A stretch of DNA of 64,000 nucleotides. It comes from Phenylobacterium deserti (GTDB lineage: Bacteria; Pseudomonadota; Alphaproteobacteria; Caulobacterales; Caulobacteraceae). The stretch covers positions 1-64,000 of the forward strand of contig CAMCIK010000008.1 of NCBI GenBank assembly GCA_945874825.1, in the 5' to 3' direction. The notes below the pieces were generated by a model. The model worked only from the letters and a program-made list of their open reading frames with translations, made no database searches and was not told the DNA's origin. The position numbers and the translations under genes are program-made. Below, piece after piece: positions 51,576 to 60,658 of this stretch (position 1 is its first letter; the number at the start of each line of letters is the position of its first letter).

Positions 51576-52135
51576 GCCTCGACGTCCCCGGCCGAGCCCA
51601 GGTCGAAGGCCACGCCCCCGGACCGGACGACCAGACGCCCGGACTCCGCTTCAGCCAGCTCGACCAGTTCATAGAAGACAGGACGGGCGACTAGGGCCTC
51701 CAGACCCCGCCGCACATGCAAATAGGGACGAGGTTCGCCGGTCAGGGGATCAGTTTCCACCCGCAGGGCGTTTTCGGGACCTGCGCGGACCTCGTCCCCG
51801 ACATTGGTCTGGAAGACCAGGTCCTCGCCCTCCCGGTCCACGCGAACGGCGATGAAGGGGGCGTCCTCGACGGTGATCCGCATCTTTTCCACCGGCGTCA
51901 CCAGGTGGAAGCCGTCGGGATCCTTCCTCAGAACCGTAGAGAAAAGGCGCACCAAGGCTTCGCGGCCGATGGGGGTGCCTTCATGGAACCACTGTCCATT
52001 GCGCTTGATGACAATGTCGATTTCGCCGCAATGGGCCGGACTCCAGAGGTGCACCGGCGGCAGGCCCCGTCCGGGCGCCTGCCGCGCTGCGGTGGCGACG
52101 CCCTCCAGGCCGGAAGATGGCTGAGTCTCGGACAT
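51572..52135 (-). CDS. DUF1285 domain-containing protein
   Basis: IDIVIKRNGQWFHEGTPIGREALVRLFSTVLRKDPDGFHLVTPVEKMRITVEDAPFIAV. Confidence 0.9.
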   Translation of the reverse strand: MSETQPSSGLEGVATAARQAPGRGLPPVHLWSPAHCGEIDIVIKRNGQWFHEGTPIGREALVRLFSTVLRKDPDGFHLVTPVEKMRITVEDAPFIAVRVDREGEDLVFQTNVGDEVRAGPENALRVETDPLTGEPRPYLHVRRGLEALVARPVFYELVELAEAESGRLVVRSGGVAFDLGSAGDVEA

Positions 52136-52198
52136 GTACTCAAGGTAGGCCCGAGCGCCGCCAGGCTCAACCTTGCCTGGACTGAGCACTTCGGAACG

Positions 52199-52678
52199 TC
52201 AGGCCCGAACCGGGCCTTCCATCGGGCCTGAAGCCCTGCGCGCAAGCACGCGGCGCGGATCCACCGGGCCGGGCAGGCGTATGCCCCCCGTCGGATCGGC
52301 TGAGTATCCGAACCGTTCGAAATAGGGGGCATCCCCGACCAGCAGGATCGGCCCTTCGCCAAGGGCATCCGCCGCCTCGCCGGCGTGCTGGACCAGCCGT
52401 CCGCCCAGCCCGTCCAGCCGACGGCCTGAATGGACTGCCAGGGGCCCAAGGAAGAGGGCCGGGGTTGCGCCGATGTGGATGTCCCAGAGTCGGACCACCC
52501 CGACGACCTTGCCGGCCTCCACCGCACAGAAGGACAGATCAGGGCGGAAGCGGGCGAATTCCCGCACACGCTCGGAGACCTTGACGAACCGACCGGGCCC
52601 GAAGGCATGGTCGAGCAGGGCCTCGATATGTGCGGCGTCGCCAGGCGTCTCGGGACGCAGGCTTACTTCGGATTGCAC
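52199..52678 (-). CDS. GNAT family N-acetyltransferase
   Basis: VSLRPETPGDAAHIEALLDHAFGPGRF; LFLGPLAVHSGRRLDGLGGRLVQHA. GTG start inferred. Confidence 0.87.
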   Translation of the reverse strand: MQSEVSLRPETPGDAAHIEALLDHAFGPGRFVKVSERVREFARFRPDLSFCAVEAGKVVGVVRLWDIHIGATPALFLGPLAVHSGRRLDGLGGRLVQHAGEAADALGEGPILLVGDAPYFERFGYSADPTGGIRLPGPVDPRRVLARRASGPMEGPVRA

Positions 52679-52767
52679 GGCGTGGAGCAAGGCGTTCCCC
52701 CCGGCGCCGCTCCCCGGCGCGAGGGCCGGGCGTGTAGGACCCGCTGCCCCGCGCGTCAACCGCAGGT

Positions 52768-53103
52768 TCAGAGCCAGTTCCGGGGCCAGGCCTCTCCCAG
52801 GGGTCGGACCTCTCCCGGAAGGAGACCTTTCCGGCGCATGGCCGCGTCTGTCAGTGGGGACAGGGCCTGAACCGGTTCAATACCTGACCGGGGCCCTGGG
52901 GCCACGGGAGCCTCGACCCCCGCAGCGTCGATCGCCTTCCACTCCGCCTGTCCCTGGTCGGCGAACCCCACGGCGAAGAACAGCCTCCGGGGCTCACCGG
53001 CGGGTTCGGTCAGGACGGCGATGACCCAACCGGGCATGGACCTCTCCAGGATGGCTGCGGGGCGCGCAAGTTGCCGTGCGTCGGGCTTCAGGCCAAGGTG
53101 CAT
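52768..53103 (-). CDS. Hypothetical protein (111 aa; start possibly 53037)
   Basis: Open frame between well-assigned genes; MPGWVIAVLTEPAGEPRRLFFAVGFADQGQAEWKAIDAAGV. Confidence 0.6.
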   Translation of the reverse strand: MHLGLKPDARQLARPAAILERSMPGWVIAVLTEPAGEPRRLFFAVGFADQGQAEWKAIDAAGVEAPVAPGPRSGIEPVQALSPLTDAAMRRKGLLPGEVRPLGEAWPRNWL

Positions 53104-53108
53104 CGACC

Positions 53109-54362
53109 ATGAGCGAGTCCCCCGCAGAAGACGACCTGTCCCTCCGCGCCCTGATGGGGCGGCCGGACTACCTGCGATACTGGCTGTCCCGCGTCGCCTC
53201 GACCCTGGGCGTGCAGATCCAAAGCGTGGCCCTGGGCTGGCAGGTCTACGCCGTGGCGCGGGAGACCATGGATGTCGCCCAGTCGGCCTTCTTCGTGGGC
53301 ATGATCGGCCTGGCAGCCTTCATCCCCATGCTCCTGCTCGCCCTGCCGGCGGGGGAGACCGCGGACCGGCATGACCGCAAGGCTATCCTGCGTCTCTGCT
53401 ATGTGGGCGAGATCCTGACTGCCCTGGTGCTGGTCGCCGCCTCCCATTTCGGCTTTGCCACCCTGCCCTTGCTGCTGGGCGTCGCCGTCGCCTTCGGGGC
53501 CAGCCGGGCCTTCATGGGTCCAGCCGGCACGGCCCTTGGCCCCATGCTGGTCCCCCGCAGCCTCCTGCCCCGCGCCATCGCCCTGAACTCCCTCGCCTGG
53601 CAAAGCGCCTCCATTCTCGGACCGGCCATCGGGGGCATACTGGTCGCCATTTCCCCGGGCCTCTCCTACGCCGCCGCCGCAGGCCTCTACCTCTTCGCCC
53701 TGGCCTGCGTTTCGGGTCTGCGCGGAAATACCCAGCCCGAGGTCAATCCCGGTTCGCGCCTCGCCCTGATCAAGGAGGGCCTGAGCTATGTCTGGAGTAA
53801 CAGGATCGTCTTCGGGGCCATCTCCCTCGACCTGGTGGCTGTGCTCCTGGGCGGGGCCACAGCCCTCCTGCCTGTGTTCGCCCGGGACGTCCTGCACGTC
53901 GGGCCGGAAGGCTTCGGCTTGCTCAGGGCCGGGCCGGCCATCGGAGCGACCCTGGTGGCGGTTATCCTCGCCCGGCATCCGATCCGCAGGTTTGCCGGTC
54001 CGGTCATGTTCGCCGGCGTGGCGGTCTTTGGCCTGGCCACCATCGTCTTCGGCCTGTCGACCTCCCTGCCCCTCTCCGTCCTGGCCCTGGCGGTTCTGGG
54101 AGGCGCGGACATGCTCAGCGTCTATGTCCGCCAGACCCTCGTCCAGATCGTCACGCCCGACGCCATGCGCGGTCGGGTCGCGGCCGTTTCTGGCCTCTTC
54201 ATCGGCGCATCCAACGAACTCGGCGAGTTCGAGAGTGGCGTTGTCGCCCGCTTCCTGGGGCCGGTAGGCGCAGCGGTCGCCGGCGGGGTCGGCGCCGTCA
54301 TGGCCACCGCCCTCTGGGCCCGGCTGTTTCCTGACTTGCGCAAGGCCGACCGCCTCGAATAA
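53109..54362 (+). CDS. MFS transporter (EntS-like)
   Basis: Polytopic; YLRYWLSRVASTLGVQIQSVALGWQVY; LALPAGETADRHDRKAIL; VYVRQTLVQIVTPDAMRGRVAAVSGLF. Confidence 0.92.
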   Translation: MSESPAEDDLSLRALMGRPDYLRYWLSRVASTLGVQIQSVALGWQVYAVARETMDVAQSAFFVGMIGLAAFIPMLLLALPAGETADRHDRKAILRLCYVGEILTALVLVAASHFGFATLPLLLGVAVAFGASRAFMGPAGTALGPMLVPRSLLPRAIALNSLAWQSASILGPAIGGILVAISPGLSYAAAAGLYLFALACVSGLRGNTQPEVNPGSRLALIKEGLSYVWSNRIVFGAISLDLVAVLLGGATALLPVFARDVLHVGPEGFGLLRAGPAIGATLVAVILARHPIRRFAGPVMFAGVAVFGLATIVFGLSTSLPLSVLALAVLGGADMLSVYVRQTLVQIVTPDAMRGRVAAVSGLFIGASNELGEFESGVVARFLGPVGAAVAGGVGAVMATALWARLFPDLRKADRLE

Positions 54363-54398
54363 CTGGCGGCGCATTCACTTTCATCGGGAGTTTTTTCA

Positions 54399-55343
54399 AT
54401 GGGCGCACTTGAGGGAAAAGTTGTTCTGGTGACCGGCGGCGGCAACGGCATCGGCCGCGACTGCGCGCTGATCGCAGCCCAGGAGGGCGCCAAGGTGGTC
54501 GTCAACGACCTTGGTGGCGGCCTGAAGGGTGGCGACGAGGGCGACGCGGGTCCCGCAGAGGCGGTGGCCCGGGAAATCCGCGCCGCCGGCGGCGAGGCGG
54601 TCTCCAACTCCGAGAGCGTGACCAGCTTCAAGGCCGTGCAGGGCATGGTCGAGCAGGCCATGGACAGCTTTGGCGGCCTTCACGCCGTGATCAATCCGGC
54701 CGGCATCCTGCGCGACGTCATGTTCCACAAGATGAGCGAGGACGACTGGGACCGGGTCATCGACGTGCACATGCGCGGCTCGTTCAATGTCGCCCGAGCC
54801 ACCATCGAGCTGTTCCGCGAGCAGAACGACGGTGCCTACATGTTCTTTACCTCGACCTCGGGCCTGTTCGGCAACGTTGGCCAGGCCAACTATGGCGCAG
54901 CCAAGATGGGCATCGCTGGCCTGTCACGGATCATCGCCATGGAAGGGGCCCGCAACAACGTGCGCTCCAACTGCCTGGCTCCCGTGGCCTGGACCCGCAT
55001 GACCCAGTCCGTGCCGGTCAAGGACGAGGCTGCCGCCGCCCGCCGGGCGGTGATGGCCGAGACGATCCGCGCCGACCAGCCGGCCCGCTTCTCCGTGGCC
55101 ATGGTGGCACCGGCCGCCGCCCACGTCTCGGGCCAGATTTTCGGCGCCTCGGGCGAGAACATCATCCTCTACTCCCAGCCCCGTCCGGTCGAGACCGTGA
55201 CCAAGGAAGAGGGCTGGACCGTCCAGTCCATCCTGGACGAGGCCGTGCCAAAGATGGCACCGAAGTTCTTCGACCTGAACCGCGGCCCCATGCCTGGCAG
55301 CAACAACGCCCAGCAGCCTGCAGCCGCCAAGCCGGCGTCCTGA
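54399..55343 (+). CDS. SDR family oxidoreductase (hydroxyacyl-CoA dehydrogenase-like)
   Basis: GKVVLVTGGGNGIGRDCALIAAQEGAKVVVNDLGG; NYGAAKMGIAGLSR. Confidence 0.92.
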   Translation: MGALEGKVVLVTGGGNGIGRDCALIAAQEGAKVVVNDLGGGLKGGDEGDAGPAEAVAREIRAAGGEAVSNSESVTSFKAVQGMVEQAMDSFGGLHAVINPAGILRDVMFHKMSEDDWDRVIDVHMRGSFNVARATIELFREQNDGAYMFFTSTSGLFGNVGQANYGAAKMGIAGLSRIIAMEGARNNVRSNCLAPVAWTRMTQSVPVKDEAAAARRAVMAETIRADQPARFSVAMVAPAAAHVSGQIFGASGENIILYSQPRPVETVTKEEGWTVQSILDEAVPKMAPKFFDLNRGPMPGSNNAQQPAAAKPAS

Positions 55344-55352
55344 GTTCGGCGT

Positions 55353-55380
55353 CCCCGGCCAGGTCCTGACCTGGCCGGGG
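55353..55380. terminator. Strong hairpin after the SDR gene (no clear U-tract)
   Basis: CCCCGGCCAGGTC-CT-GACCTGGCCGGGG, 13-bp perfect inverted repeat 9 nt after the stop. Confidence 0.45.
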
Positions 55381-55715
55381 ATACCGGCTCCTTCGACGCG
55401 AGCGCTTCTTGACGACAGAGTAAGCACGCACAATCCGGCGTTTAATCGGCCCAAGAATGGGTTCACCTCACTTGGATTCGGGATACTGTAAACTTCCAGC
55501 CGGATTTTGAGAGGCTAGTTCATCTTGAAGGACGTTGATGCTGATCAATGAGATGATTTTACCTCAATCAAATCCGATGTCTGATCTTTGTAAAATCATT
55601 ACTCTGCATCTGAAATTTTGCTTGCCAAAATGATGCTGGCCGAGTTCGATCAGATTTCAATGTCAATTGTACATACTTGGAGCTTCTTGCCCACTTACGT
55701 GCGAGGTTCAAGATT

Positions 55716-56129
55716 ATGACCAGCGGCATCGATAAAGAGGGTGATCCCACACCTAGAAGCTATCATCTTGGCGACTTTTTCGCCCAATTGAGCGAACCCG
55801 GAAGGTGCCTAGCGGTAGAAGTTGGGAATGACTTCTGGGAACGCGGTGTCCCACAGCTGCCGCCCGGGCGATTGGTAAGTTTGATTGAGAGCTCCGAGAA
55901 TTGGGAAAGCTGGGAACGCCATCCTAACGGCGAGGAGTTCATACTTCAGCTCACAGGTTCGCTTGAGTTGATCCTAGACCTTGGCCATCGCCAGGACACG
56001 CTCACGCTAAACCCCAACGATTTCGCAATCGTGCCTCAGGGAGTCTGGCATACCGCCAATGTCCCGCTGGCCGGTCATGCCCTGTACATCACACCGGGTG
56101 AAGGCACAGAGCACCGGCGCCGCGACTGA
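55716..56129 (+). CDS. Cupin-fold protein (lower-GC islet)
   Basis: NGEEFILQLTGSLELILDLGHRQDTLTLNPNDFAIVPQGVWHTANVPLAGHALYITPGEGTEHR, cupin motif with HT. Confidence 0.75.
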   Translation: MTSGIDKEGDPTPRSYHLGDFFAQLSEPGRCLAVEVGNDFWERGVPQLPPGRLVSLIESSENWESWERHPNGEEFILQLTGSLELILDLGHRQDTLTLNPNDFAIVPQGVWHTANVPLAGHALYITPGEGTEHRRRD

Positions 56130-56309
56130 TCCGGAGGCGTTTATAGAGGTGCTTGGTCCGCTTCCTTCCAACTTCGGGCCATTACGTGCCCTGAGGCGTT
56201 TAGCTGAAAGCAGACATGCCACCTTGAGTGACTCTTGGCCGGCATCCGCGATAGAATCAGCGTCCGAAAACCGCCAGACATTCGCCTCGGATAGGACCAT
56301 CCTCAGGCT

Positions 56310-57797
56310 ATGGACCTGGATCCCGCCGCCAGCTTTCGCGCCTTCGCTACCCGGGACGAGCGACTCGACGGACGGCTGTTCGGGGGCGTCGTCACGACTG
56401 GAATCTACTGCCGGCCCGTTTGTCCGGCCCGGAAGCCCCGGCCGGAGAATGGGCGGTTCTTCAGCTCGGCGGCGGCAGCCCAGCATGCGGGTTTCCGGCC
56501 CTGCCTGAGGTGCCGCCCGGAGACCGCCCCGGAACTCGGTGCCTGGAACGGGACCGGCAACACGGTCTCCCGGGCCCTGGCCCTGATCGACCTAGGGGCC
56601 CTGGACACCGGCGACCTCCAGGACCTGACCCGACGTCTGGGCGTCGGAGAACGGCATCTCAGGCGCCTCTTCCAGGAACACCTAGGGGCCTCGCCTGTCT
56701 CGGTGGCCCAGACGCGGCGGCTCCTCACGGCCCGCCGCCTGATCCTCGAGACCGGGCTCTCCATGTCTGAGGTGGCCCTCGCCTCCGGCTTTGGCAGCAT
56801 CCGGCGCTTCAACGAGGCTTTCCAGGCCGCCGGCGGCAGTGCGCCCTCGAGCCTGCGCGCACGGTCCGGGGCCAAGGCGGGGCTGGAGGGCGGCGTCACC
56901 CTAAGGCTCGCCTACCGAGCGCCCTACGACTGGCCCCGCATGCTGGACTTCTTCGCCCAGCGGCAGGTGGCAGGTGTCGAAAGCATCGACGGGCAGGCCT
57001 ATGTGCGGACCCTAGCGGTCGGGGGCGTCGCAGGAGTGGTCCGGGTTGAGCCTGGTCGGGGCGACAGTCTGTCCGCCAGCCTCTGGTTTCCTGATCTCCG
57101 CGGCCTTCCCCGGGTCCTGGCCCAGGTACGGCGGGTGTTCGACCTCGCCCTGGACCCTGAACCCGTTCTGGCGCATCTGGGCGAGGATCCGGATCTCGTG
57201 CCCCTCCTTGCCCAGCGGCCGGGTCTTCGGGCGCCCGGCGCCTGGGACGGCTTCGAGCTGGCGGTCAGAGCCATTCTCGGCCAGCAGGTGTCGGTCACAG
57301 CCGCCCGGGGCCTGGCGGGTCGTATCGCGGAGCGCCACGGCGTTCGCCTCGACTTCGAGCCGGCCCGCCGGTTCGGCCTGGACCGGCTGTTCCCGGGACC
57401 AGAGCGCCTCGCCGGCATCGACCCGGAGTCCCTGCCCATGCCCCGGGCCCGCGGCCGGGCCCTGGCGGCCATCGCCCAACTGGCCCTGGAAGACGGCCAG
57501 CTGTTCGGTCCCGGCCAGGACCTCGAAAGCGCTGTCCGCAGACTCACCGCCCTTCCGGGGATCGGGGCCTGGACCGCCCAGTACATCGCCATGCGCGCCC
57601 TGCGCGAGCCCGACGCCTTCCCGCATTCGGACCTGGCCCTCCTGAGGGCGGCTGCGGACCCGGAAGGGCGGCGCCCCTCCCCCGAAGCCCTGCTGGCGCG
57701 GGCAGAGGCCTGGCGTCCCTGGCGGGCCTACGCCGCGGCCCATCTCTGGGCGAAGGACGCTGACGCCGCATCCCACCGCAAAGGACATCCGGAATGA
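56310..57797 (+). CDS. Ada N-terminal / AraC / AlkA-type 3-methyladenine glycosylase fusion
   Basis: GVVTTGIYCRPVCPARKPRPENGRFF and FRPCLRCRPE (Ada Zn site); AraC HTH; GQQVSVTAARGLAGRIAERHG plus LPGIGAWTAQYIAMRAL (HhH-GPD). Confidence 0.95.
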   Translation: MDLDPAASFRAFATRDERLDGRLFGGVVTTGIYCRPVCPARKPRPENGRFFSSAAAAQHAGFRPCLRCRPETAPELGAWNGTGNTVSRALALIDLGALDTGDLQDLTRRLGVGERHLRRLFQEHLGASPVSVAQTRRLLTARRLILETGLSMSEVALASGFGSIRRFNEAFQAAGGSAPSSLRARSGAKAGLEGGVTLRLAYRAPYDWPRMLDFFAQRQVAGVESIDGQAYVRTLAVGGVAGVVRVEPGRGDSLSASLWFPDLRGLPRVLAQVRRVFDLALDPEPVLAHLGEDPDLVPLLAQRPGLRAPGAWDGFELAVRAILGQQVSVTAARGLAGRIAERHGVRLDFEPARRFGLDRLFPGPERLAGIDPESLPMPRARGRALAAIAQLALEDGQLFGPGQDLESAVRRLTALPGIGAWTAQYIAMRALREPDAFPHSDLALLRAAADPEGRRPSPEALLARAEAWRPWRAYAAAHLWAKDADAASHRKGHPE

Positions 57798-58369
57798 AGA
57801 TCGACGCCCCTGCGCCCCTTCGGCTGACAGTCTCGGAACTCTCCTCGCCCCTCGGCTGGATCGAGGTGATCCTCGACGAGGCCGGAATTGTCCGGGGCCT
57901 CGACTTCGGCTCCGGACTCCCGCGGATTCGCCGCCGGATGGAGCGCCTGTATCCCGGACTCCTCTTCAGAGCCGGGACAGCGCCCGCCCGAGTATCGCAG
58001 GCACTGGAGGGATACTTTGAGGGCGACCCGGGCGCCCTGGCCCGGCTCGACTGTGCCACCGCGGGGACACGCTTCCAGGAGCATGTCTGGACGGCACTGT
58101 GCGACATTCCACCCGGCGTGACCCGGAGCTATCTCGATATCGCCCTGCAGGTGGCCTCGCCGCAGGCAGTCCGGGCGGTGGGTCTGGCGAACGGTGCGAA
58201 CCCTGTGGCCCTGCTCATCCCGTGTCATCGCGTGATCGGCCGGTCAGGCGCCCTGACCGGTTATGCCGGCGGCCTGGACCGAAAGGCCTGGCTGCTGGCT
58301 CACGAAGGTGCGCCCGTCGCCGCCCCGGGGTGGGCGTCCCGCCACTCGTCGACGGTCATCTCCCAATAG
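57794..58369 (+). CDS. ogt: Methylated-DNA-[protein]-cysteine S-methyltransferase
   Basis: ANGANPVALLIPCHRVIGRSGALTGYAGGLDRKAWLLAHEG. Confidence 0.95.
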   Translation: MKIDAPAPLRLTVSELSSPLGWIEVILDEAGIVRGLDFGSGLPRIRRRMERLYPGLLFRAGTAPARVSQALEGYFEGDPGALARLDCATAGTRFQEHVWTALCDIPPGVTRSYLDIALQVASPQAVRAVGLANGANPVALLIPCHRVIGRSGALTGYAGGLDRKAWLLAHEGAPVAAPGWASRHSSTVISQ

Positions 58370-58935
58370 AGCGAACGCCGGAGGGTCCCGTCGGGCCGGC
58401 GGCTGTCGCGCTCGCCCATAGGGCGGAAGCCGGCAGCCTCGATCACCCGGGCCGAGCGCACATTGTCCAGGGCCGCCGTCAGGCCGATCAGGCGCACGCC
58501 CAGCACCTCGAACATCCAGCCGAAGGACCGGGCCGCACCCGTGGTCCCCTGCCCGCGGTTCTGGCGGTCAGCCCGGGTCGCCCCGGCGATCTCGGCGGAC
58601 GACCGGTCCGGCCAGACGCTGAAGCGGGAATAGCCGGCGACTTCGCCATCCTCGTCCAGGGACAGGACCAGGACTGCCTCTCCCCTCCCCTGCTGGACCG
58701 CCGTCGCCTCGATCCAAGCTCGGACGCTCTCCTCGGTAATCGGCCGGGGCAGGTCATAGATCGGGTCCGAGACCCTGGGATCGGCCAGCATCCGGGCCAG
58801 GGAGGTCGCATGTCCGGGGACGGCTATGACCCGGTCGGGGCCCAGACTGGCGGGGTCCACCTCACGGATGCGCCGGCGGATATCGGCCTCTTCCCCGGGA
58901 GATGCCCGGATCACTGTAACTGGCGGATCGCTCAT
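58300..58935 (-). CDS. GNAT family N-acetyltransferase
   Basis: VAGYSRFSVWPDRSSAEIAGATRADRQNRGQGTTGAARSFGWMFEVLGVRLIGLTAALDNVRSARVIEAAGF. Confidence 0.85.
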   Translation of the reverse strand: MSDPPVTVIRASPGEEADIRRRIREVDPASLGPDRVIAVPGHATSLARMLADPRVSDPIYDLPRPITEESVRAWIEATAVQQGRGEAVLVLSLDEDGEVAGYSRFSVWPDRSSAEIAGATRADRQNRGQGTTGAARSFGWMFEVLGVRLIGLTAALDNVRSARVIEAAGFRPMGERDSRRPDGTLRRSLYWEMTVDEWRDAHPGAATGAPS

Positions 58936-59417
58936 TGCGCGAGGGCCACCAGCGCCTCGCCGGTCAGGCGCCGGGTCGTCCAGTCGTCCATCGCGAGGGC
59001 CTCGAGGCGATCGTAGAAGCCGATGGCGGGGGCGTTCCAGTCCAGCACCGACCATTCCAGCCGGGCCAGTCCCTCCTCCCGGCAGCGCTGCGCCAGTGTC
59101 CTGAGCAGGGCCAGGCCTGCCCCCACACCCCGGTGCTCCGGCCGGACGAAAAGGTCCTCGAGCCAGATCCCGTGGCGACCCCGGAAGGTGGAGTAGGAAT
59201 AGAACCAGAGGGCAAAGCCGACCGGAGCGGCACCGATCTCCGCAATGTCGCAGAAGACCCGCGGCGAAGGCCCGAAGAGGTCGCGGGCCAGGCCCTCGCG
59301 GGTTGCGTCCACCTCATGCGCCAGCCGCTCATAGTCGGCCAGGTCCAGGATGAACCGGTGGATGGTCGCCAGATCGTCCGGTCCGGCGGGCCGGACCTGC
59401 ACCGCCTCAGACGGCAC
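58932..59417 (-). CDS. GNAT family N-acetyltransferase (diamine acetyltransferase-like)
   Basis: VQVRPAGPDDLATIHRFILDLADYERL; GIWLEDLFVRPEHRGVGAGLALLRTLAQ; DWNAPAIGFYDRLEA. Confidence 0.92.
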   Translation of the reverse strand: MPSEAVQVRPAGPDDLATIHRFILDLADYERLAHEVDATREGLARDLFGPSPRVFCDIAEIGAAPVGFALWFYSYSTFRGRHGIWLEDLFVRPEHRGVGAGLALLRTLAQRCREEGLARLEWSVLDWNAPAIGFYDRLEALAMDDWTTRRLTGEALVALAQ

Positions 59418-60471
59418 GGTACCAGTCCACCCCGGCCTCGTCCTGGGTGCGCACGACGAGGCCCCGGGTCATCAGGCAGTTGAGATGGGCCAGGCTCTCG
59501 CCGGTGGCCATGCCCAGGGTCCAACGATCGATCGTGCGGCGGAAGAGGATGTGGAAGGTGTCGATGGCCCGCTTGGGCTCCTCCAGCAGCTTGTGCAGCC
59601 GGATCAGACTGCGTTCATGGCCGCCGATCAGGTGGTCGATTCGCGCATGCAGGCCGTGGAAGGGCTCGTTGTGGGCCGGCAGGACCAGGACATCGTCCGG
59701 CACGACCCCTCGGATCCGCGCCAGGGAGGTCAGCCAGTCGGTCAGGGGATCGCCCGCGGGCTCCGTTGGGAAGACCGAGACGTTCGAGGTGATCTTCGGC
59801 AGGACCTGGTCGCCGCTGATCATCACCTTAAGGTCGGGGCACCAGAGGCAGGCGTGCTCCGGGGAATGGCCCGAGCCCACCACCACCCTCCAGTCATGAT
59901 CACCGATTGGCACCACGTCACCGTCGGAAAGGCGTTGGAAGCTGTCCGGCAGGGCATGAACACTCTTGCCGAAACCTCCGAACCGGGCGCGGTAGTCCTC
60001 CAGTGCCTCCTCATCCCAGCCCGCGGCGCGATAGAAGACCAAGGCGTCCTCGGGCGCCTCGCGGCCGGTGTCGGCCGACAGGGAGCGGCACATCAGGAAC
60101 TCCAGCCGGGTAATCCAGAGGCGACACCCGAACTTGCGCGTCATCCAGCCGGACATACCGATGTGGTCGGGGTGCATGTGGGTGACGAAGACGCGTGTGA
60201 CGGGCAGGCCTTCGAGGGGTCCCGCCAGGGCCTTGCGCCAGGACTCCCGGGTCGCCTGTCCGCCCAGGCCCGTGTCGACGATCGCCCAGCCACCCGCCTC
60301 GCGGATCGCCCAGACATTGATCCAGGCCAGAGAGCCGCCCAGGGGCATGCGTAGCCACTTCACCCCGGGGGCGACGTCCACAGCCTCTCCCTGGTCTGGC
60401 CCCCCCGGGAAGGGATAGCTGAGCTTGGCCTTGTGAGCCTCAAGGACCGGATCTTCGAAACCATCGCGCAT
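59407..60471 (-). CDS. MBL-fold metallohydrolase
   Basis: VFVTHMHPDHIGMSGWMTRKFGCRLWIT (HxHxDH-like); VVVGSGHSPEHACLW; VLPAHNEPFHG. Confidence 0.93.
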   Translation of the reverse strand: MRDGFEDPVLEAHKAKLSYPFPGGPDQGEAVDVAPGVKWLRMPLGGSLAWINVWAIREAGGWAIVDTGLGGQATRESWRKALAGPLEGLPVTRVFVTHMHPDHIGMSGWMTRKFGCRLWITRLEFLMCRSLSADTGREAPEDALVFYRAAGWDEEALEDYRARFGGFGKSVHALPDSFQRLSDGDVVPIGDHDWRVVVGSGHSPEHACLWCPDLKVMISGDQVLPKITSNVSVFPTEPAGDPLTDWLTSLARIRGVVPDDVLVLPAHNEPFHGLHARIDHLIGGHERSLIRLHKLLEEPKRAIDTFHILFRRTIDRWTLGMATGESLAHLNCLMTRGLVVRTQDEAGVDWYRAV

Positions 60472-60658
60472 GCAGGGACTCCTTACCTGGGCAGTGTCGG
60501 CCGTCCGGGCACCCGGATCAAATCCAAATCCATGGGAAGGTGTCCAGAAACGTTCACAGTTCGCCGGAGCCCCTCAATCGGCTCCAAGGCGACTTGCCGT
60601 CGGCGCCACCAAGGGATTAAGAGCCAGAGGAACAGATATACCCGGAGGGAACCTCACC

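Noticed and set aside
53088-54374. 428-aa minus-strand ORF opposite the MFS gene
   Set aside because: Gly/Asp/Gln-rich reverse-complement frame of a hydrophobic MFS gene; no start context or domain.
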